64,000 nucleotides of DNA. It comes from Bacillota bacterium (GTDB taxonomy: Bacteria; Bacillota; Clostridia; Christensenellales; Aristaeellaceae). Below the pieces are notes generated by a model. The model saw nothing but the letters and a program-made list of their open reading frames with translations. It ran no database searches and was not told where the DNA came from. A program made the translations under genes and the position numbers. The stretch is from contig JAEZIN010000028.1 of assembly GCA_023436585.1 (NCBI GenBank), positions 1-64,000 on the forward strand, in the 5' to 3' direction. Within the stretch, counting starts at the first letter, position 1, and every line of letters begins with the position of its first letter. Of the stretch, positions 60,067 to 64,000 are shown one piece after another.

Positions 60067-61569
60067 TTACGCTTCTTTCGTCCAGTCGATGTCCTCCAGC
60101 GCCCAGGCGCACAGCTCGCTCATGGAGGGGTGGATGACCATGGAATCCTCGATGGGCAGGAAGGTGCCGATTTGAGGGCAGACCGAGCGGACAACACCTT
60201 CGCGGCCAGGCTTGATTCCCTCGCCGCCGGCGACGCATTCGCACTGGTAGCCGGCGTTCATCAGGTACACAAAGGGCTGCACCAGCATGGCGGCATACGG
60301 ACCGGCCACATGCACGCCGATGATCCTTTGATCCTCCCCGGCGATGATCTTCACAAAGCCGTTGTCCTCATAATGCTTGGAATAGCCCATGGCGATGCCG
60401 CCTGCGATGTCGGAATAATAGTTGCGGCCAACCCACACCCTAAGCCCCTTTTCCTTGGCCTGGCGTTCGGTCAGCCCCACATGGCCCACCTGGGGCCAGG
60501 TGAATATGGCCCAGGGGGTGGCGTCGTATGTCGCCTGCTTTTTTTCGCCACGGCCGAACAGGTTGTTCATGAGGATGCCGGCCTCGTAATTGGCCTTGTG
60601 GCGGAACTGGAACTTGCCGTTGATGTCGCCGATGGCCCATATGTGGGACTTGTTCGTTTGCAGATATTCGTCGGTTTCGATATAGCCCCGGCTGTCGGTT
60701 TTGATCCCCGCCTTTTCAAGCTGCAAAAGATCGCCGTTACTGCGCACGCCGGAGGCTACAAAGATTTCTTCCGCCGTAATGGTCTGCTTCTGCCCGGTGG
60801 CCATATCTTCCACGGTGACGGACTTTTCTCCGCCTGCAAGCCCTGCGGATAAAAGCTTTGTGTTATTCAGCACAGTGATGCCATTCTTGCGGAACTGCTT
60901 TTCCACAAAGAGGCTGATTTCCTCCTCCTCTGTGGGAAGGATGTGGGGCTTCATTTCCACCAATGTCACCTTTGTTCCAAAAGCTGAAAAGATGTGGGCA
61001 AACTCCGCGCCAATGGCCCCGCCGCCGATGAGGATCAGGCTTTTCCAAGGCTTATTGGGAAAGCGGTCGCCAAAGAAGGTTTCGGAGGTGATATACCCCG
61101 CTGCCTCCAGGCCTTCCACGTTGGGCACAAAGGAGCGGGCGCCGGGGGCGAGAACGATTTGCGCGGCCTCGAATTCCTCGGCGGGCTTTCCATCCTCATA
61201 GGTCACCAGAATGGTGTGCTCCCCTGTAAAGGAGGCCGTGCCCTGGTATACGGCAAGCCCTTCTGTTGAAAGAAGGCTGTCCCGAATCTGCTCGTTGTGA
61301 TTGATCTGCTTCCACATGCGGTGGGCGACCCTGGCCCAGTCGGTTCCCGGAGGTGCAAAATGCAGACCGATGCGGCCGGCGTCGTGGGCCTCCCGCATAA
61401 GGTCCGCAGGATACACCAGCATTTTGGAGGGGATGCAGCCCTTGTTTAAGCACGTGCCGCCGAACTTTGCTTTTTCCACCACGGCGCAGGTGAGGCCCGC
61501 GTTCAGCGCCGCCTCCATCACCATCAGCCCGCTGCCGCTGCCGATGACGGCCAGATCGTATTTTTTCAT
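60067..61569 (-). CDS. Dihydrolipoyl-dehydrogenase-like pyridine nucleotide-disulphide oxidoreductase
   Basis: A 500-residue FAD flavoprotein. It has the FAD loop VIGSGSGLMVMEAAL, the redox disulphide GGTCLNKGCIPSK (residues about 37-49), an NAD-binding loop LIGGGAIGAEFAHIF, the FAD Asp in WAIGDING, and a C-terminal HPSMSE matching the catalytic His-Glu pair. The chain is about 30-40 residues longer than typical dihydrolipoyl dehydrogenases, mainly from a segment containing CECVAGGEGIKPGREGVVRS before the active-site His. ATG 61569 is preferred with GGAGG 8 bases upstream. No lipoyl-dependent complex genes are nearby, so a general disulphide or quinone reductase role is possible. Confidence 0.88.
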   Translation of the reverse strand: MKKYDLAVIGSGSGLMVMEAALNAGLTCAVVEKAKFGGTCLNKGCIPSKMLVYPADLMREAHDAGRIGLHFAPPGTDWARVAHRMWKQINHNEQIRDSLLSTEGLAVYQGTASFTGEHTILVTYEDGKPAEEFEAAQIVLAPGARSFVPNVEGLEAAGYITSETFFGDRFPNKPWKSLILIGGGAIGAEFAHIFSAFGTKVTLVEMKPHILPTEEEEISLFVEKQFRKNGITVLNNTKLLSAGLAGGEKSVTVEDMATGQKQTITAEEIFVASGVRSNGDLLQLEKAGIKTDSRGYIETDEYLQTNKSHIWAIGDINGKFQFRHKANYEAGILMNNLFGRGEKKQATYDATPWAIFTWPQVGHVGLTERQAKEKGLRVWVGRNYYSDIAGGIAMGYSKHYEDNGFVKIIAGEDQRIIGVHVAGPYAAMLVQPFVYLMNAGYQCECVAGGEGIKPGREGVVRSVCPQIGTFLPIEDSMVIHPSMSELCAWALEDIDWTKEA

Positions 61570-61636
61570 GAACGATACCTCCAGGTTTATATAAGGGTAT
61601 TGCATTCCTATGCTTTTACAAATGGTCAGGAACTAT

Positions 61637-62059
61637 TTACGAATCAAGGAACGGGACGCGGTTTTGAATGCACCAATCCTGAGCCGCCTTTCTAAGAACC
61701 GCATTCTCATATTCCCGCCAGCGATGCTCCAGTTGTGCCTGCTCTAAAAATATATTGAACTTAATGTCAAAATCCTCTGCCGGGACGCTGTCGAACAATT
61801 TTAGATATCTCCTGTCATTCAGGGAATTAAGGAAATGTCTTTCCGACTTTTCTATATCCACCTCAAAAAATTGGATATACCTAAGGGCTGGAAGCAATGT
61901 GTCTTTGTCTTTGTTCGTACAGACGCCTTTGTCTATCAGTTCCTGAAGGTTTACATATTCTTTTGTATCGGTGCAATACCATTTTTCGACCCTTCCACTG
62001 GTTGGATAGCTTCTGCCGCCATATATGATATCCTTCAATCGGACAGCATCCTTTTTCAT
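61637..62059 (-). CDS. Hypothetical protein
   Basis: A 140-residue soluble protein, rich in charged and aromatic residues, with no membrane segment or recognised motif. It opens MKKDAVRLKDIIYGGRSYPTSG and has a helical C-terminal half (FLEQAQLEHRWREYENAVLRKAAQDW). GAGGCCGGGGA precedes the ATG. A possible 44-residue gene ends 24 bases upstream on the same strand, so the two may form a small operon. Lower GC than its neighbours suggests acquired DNA, but this is only a visual impression. Confidence 0.6.
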   Translation of the reverse strand: MKKDAVRLKDIIYGGRSYPTSGRVEKWYCTDTKEYVNLQELIDKGVCTNKDKDTLLPALRYIQFFEVDIEKSERHFLNSLNDRRYLKLFDSVPAEDFDIKFNIFLEQAQLEHRWREYENAVLRKAAQDWCIQNRVPFLDS

Positions 62060-62083
62060 TCCCCGGCCTCGCTTTCATCCTTT

Positions 62084-62218
62084 TTACACCATGGGATATA
62101 AACCAAAGACATTCCCCTGCAAGGCCTGGTATATCTCCTGTTTGGAACAGTTAACCATATTGTACCTTGCGATGACGTTTTGTACAACCGACAGAAGTAA
62201 AAAAGAATCCTGTTTCAT
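62084..62218 (-). CDS. Possible small protein, unknown
   Basis: A 44-residue frame starting MKQDSFLLLSVVQNVIARYN with a helical, amphipathic look, placed 24 bases before the hypothetical gene at 62059. No strong ribosome site precedes the ATG at 62218; the hairpin ending upstream serves the gene before it. It might be a remnant of a DUF3791-like small gene or not be coding. Confidence 0.35.
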   Translation of the reverse strand: MKQDSFLLLSVVQNVIARYNMVNCSKQEIYQALQGNVFGLYPMV

Positions 62219-62222
62219 GAAA

Positions 62223-62267
62223 ACAAACCGCCGCGGTGTCCGGTTTTTGGCCGGTAATCCGCGGCGG
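62223..62267 (-). terminator. Terminator after the PaaK-like gene
   Basis: CCGCCGCGG (62228-62236) and CCGCGGCGG (62259-62267) pair perfectly, with an inner CCGG/CCGG pairing. On the minus strand the stem is followed by TTTGTTTTC. Confidence 0.8.
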
Positions 62268-62303
62268 CTGTATACTATGCGCATGTGGTGATTGATAGTA
62301 AGG

Positions 62304-63671
62304 TTATTCTTTTGCCCTAAACACATGCTGGTACTTGCCGCTGCCGGGGTGGGGCTTTGGTTCTTCGGCGGAATGATATACCGTTACATCGGCGACGCCG
62401 TTTCGCAGCAGATAGGCTGTAAGCTGCGCCTCGGCTTTTTCAAACGCGACATTTACATCCTGCCCCTCTTCGCAGTTCATTCTCAGTTCCAGGCGGTTGC
62501 CGGTATGGCTTACAAGCTGGAAGCGGCGGATTTCATGGACTTCCTTCAAAAGGGCGTACAGCGCCAGCGGCGGGATACGCACATCCCCCTTTTCCCCCGC
62601 GAAGGTGAGAATTTCATCTGTGCGGCCTTCGATTTCCAGCACGGGGAAGGGGCTGCCGCAGGCGCATTGCTCATGGTGCATTTTGATGCGGTCGGTGATC
62701 TCGTAGCGGATAAAGGGCTGGGTAAAGTTGGACAGATTGGTCAGCAGTATCTTGTCGGACAGGATACCATCCGCCACGGGCTGATTGTTTTTGTCCACCG
62801 GCTCCACCATCACCCAATCCTCGTTCACGTGGAAATGGCCCTCCCGGCATTCGCTGGCTACCGCGCCGCCTTCTGTGCAGGCGTAGGAGGTCTGCACGTG
62901 GCAATGAAAGGTTTCTGCAAGCGCCTTGCGCAGGCTGTCGCTTAAGTATTCGCCCCCGGTCATGATAAGGGCGGGGGTTACGTGCAGCCGGCCGGCCTTC
63001 TGCTCCTCCATCAGAAGCTCCATGGCGGTGGGGTAGCCGCCTAGCATGGCAGGCTGAAAGCTGTTCAGCTCCTTCACGATTTCCGGCAGGGGATTCAAAA
63101 CGCTGGTCACCATCATTTGGCGCTTTTTCCAGGGCATTTGTAATAAGCGCGCCCGTACGGAGCTGTTGCCCAGGTAAAAACCGCCGGTGGCGAACACGCC
63201 GGCGCTCTTGCCGCCTTTTAGGATCATCTTCTTCATGATTTCCGGCTTGGAGATGCCGCGAAAACCGTTGACCGCCGTGATAACGCCGTTGGTCTGCTTG
63301 TCGTAGAGCACCACGGCGGGGTTGCCCGTGGAACCGGAGGTGGTGAAGACAAGATACTTGCGGAGGAGCTTTCGGCCGATGTTGTCCTTGTCCTGCATAA
63401 ACTCGTTGATATCGGCAAGGCGGACATTCGGGTCGGTGACCCAACTGTCAAAGTTCTGCATTAAAACCGTCTTGTTCACCGGGGGCAGGTCTTGCAAAGT
63501 AAAATTCTCCGGCAGGTTTTTGTACAGCTCTTTATAGTAGGGGCTGTTCAGCCTCGCGTGGTTCACTAGATTATGCAGCCTTTCGCTTTGAATCGCCTGC
63601 TGTTTGGAAGAAGGCAGCTTTTTGAATTTGCTTACAAGAGCCATGGCCCGGAACATGCCAAACTGTTTCAT
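62304..63671 (-). CDS. PaaK-like AMP-binding adenylating enzyme
   Basis: A 455-residue member of the phenylacetate-CoA ligase/coenzyme F390 synthetase group of adenylate-forming enzymes, which activate a carboxylic acid with ATP. The P-loop-like motif FTTSGSTGNPAVV (about residues 108-120), the MLGGYPTAMELL segment, YACTEGGAVASEC and the RTDEILTF hinge are present. The substrate and acceptor (CoA or other) cannot be told. Its ATG overlaps the stop of the upstream TetR-like gene (ATGA at 63668-63671), so the two are cotranslated and probably coregulated. Confidence 0.88.
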   Translation of the reverse strand: MKQFGMFRAMALVSKFKKLPSSKQQAIQSERLHNLVNHARLNSPYYKELYKNLPENFTLQDLPPVNKTVLMQNFDSWVTDPNVRLADINEFMQDKDNIGRKLLRKYLVFTTSGSTGNPAVVLYDKQTNGVITAVNGFRGISKPEIMKKMILKGGKSAGVFATGGFYLGNSSVRARLLQMPWKKRQMMVTSVLNPLPEIVKELNSFQPAMLGGYPTAMELLMEEQKAGRLHVTPALIMTGGEYLSDSLRKALAETFHCHVQTSYACTEGGAVASECREGHFHVNEDWVMVEPVDKNNQPVADGILSDKILLTNLSNFTQPFIRYEITDRIKMHHEQCACGSPFPVLEIEGRTDEILTFAGEKGDVRIPPLALYALLKEVHEIRRFQLVSHTGNRLELRMNCEEGQDVNVAFEKAEAQLTAYLLRNGVADVTVYHSAEEPKPHPGSGKYQHVFRAKE

Positions 63672-64000
63672 CTTGCTTCCTCCTTCAGGATGCCGTAGAG
63701 CATAAGGTCGAGCTTTTGCTTCATCTCTGCCTTCATTTGTTCTTCGTGCTCATGCAACGCTTCTGGAGCACCTTGATAGCCGCGGAGCATGTCTTCCCTG
63801 ATGGCGGTGGCGTACAGCACCAGCCCTTTGAATGCCAGGTCTGCATTGTCAAACGGTTTCAGGGGAAGGCGGAGAAACGCGTCCTTCATGGTCTTGCGGA
63901 ACTGGAGCTCATCCGCCTCCATGGCCTCCCGCACGAGCTTGTTTTTCTCCTGCGCCACTTCGCCGTTTCCCTCCCGGGCAGCCATGGCCAGGAAAGCTGT
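63668..64000 (-). CDS. TetR-like regulator, C-terminal part (5' end outside window)
   Basis: The frame stays open to the window edge, giving at least 110 residues of a helical protein ending in KQKLDLMLYGILKEEAR. This resembles the ligand-binding C-terminal domain of TetR-family regulators, in particular the helices that close the dimer; the DNA-binding domain would lie beyond 64000. The internal ATG at 63985 has no evident ribosome site, supporting continuation past the edge. It is coupled by an ATGA overlap to the PaaK-like gene, as the TetR-SDR pair at 2639 is. Confidence 0.6.
   Translation of the reverse strand, partial: TAFLAMAAREGNGEVAQEKNKLVREAMEADELQFRKTMKDAFLRLPLKPFDNADLAFKGLVLYATAIREDMLRGYQGAPEALHEHEEQMKAEMKQKLDLMLYGILKEEAR

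Noticed and set aside
59459..60244. Minus-strand frame crossing the end of the AraC-type gene and the flavoprotein 3' end
   Set aside because: Arg/His-rich, spans a 16-bp hairpin and overlaps two well-supported genes.
1..64000. CRISPR arrays, tRNA or rRNA genes
   Set aside because: No regularly spaced direct repeats and no cloverleaf or rRNA-like sequence were seen on reading the intergenic regions.

Overview
The window looks like chromosomal DNA of an anaerobic, probably gut-associated, Gram-positive Clostridia-type bacterium. This is inferred from strong TTGACA/TATAAT-type promoters with 17-base spacers, AGGAGG-type ribosome binding sites, occasional TTG starts, a multimeric [FeFe]-hydrogenase operon with a Rex-like operator, Soj/Spo0J-type ParAB, and dispersed hairpin repeats of the kind seen in such genomes. 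No rRNA, tRNA, CRISPR array, prophage or insertion sequence was recognised. The species cannot be named from the sequence.

Layout. 0-5 kb: a structured non-coding element, small membrane/unknown proteins, and an autoregulated TetR operon with two short-chain dehydrogenases and a flavodoxin. 5-10 kb: azoreductase (opposite strand), tRNA-dihydrouridine synthase, an MFS transporter behind a MerR-type promoter, and a radical SAM protein. 9.7-22 kb: a plus-strand run of small enzymes (HD hydrolases, flavodoxin, creatininase-like amidohydrolase, nitroreductase, PPOx-like flavoprotein, AlkZ-like glycosylase), a soluble hybrid histidine kinase and five GNAT genes, one fused to MarR. 22-30 kb, minus strand: secreted unknown proteins, a CUT1 sugar ABC importer without its ATPase, and a protein that seems to fuse a beta-propeller-like region to a solute-binding domain. 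30-34 kb: prfC and typA, separated by a second copy of the structured element. 34-42 kb, minus strand: an OmpR-type response regulator, its histidine kinase and four tandem paralogues of an unrecognised membrane-anchored family, apparently one operon. 42-44 kb: parA-parB. 44-51 kb: a YncE-like propeller protein and a three-gene hydrogenase operon whose NuoF/HydB-like subunit carries a GltD-like FAD/NAD(P)H module in place of the usual C-terminal ferredoxin. 51-58.7 kb, minus strand: a large secreted protein, a membrane GGDEF-EAL protein, and an ECF sigma factor coupled to a very large repeat-bearing membrane protein. 59-64 kb: an AraC-GyrI regulator, a dihydrolipoyl-dehydrogenase-like flavoprotein, two small unknown genes, and a PaaK-like adenylating enzyme coupled to a TetR-like gene that runs off the window.

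The most promising material for new biology is: (1) the two-copy RNA-like element at about 51-242 and 31857-32011, whose hairpins show compensatory changes; (2) the two-component system plus four-paralogue operon; (3) the ECF sigma/giant membrane partner pair, whose sensor shares a short motif with those paralogues; and (4) the hydrogenase with the NuoF-GltD fusion under a probable redox operator.
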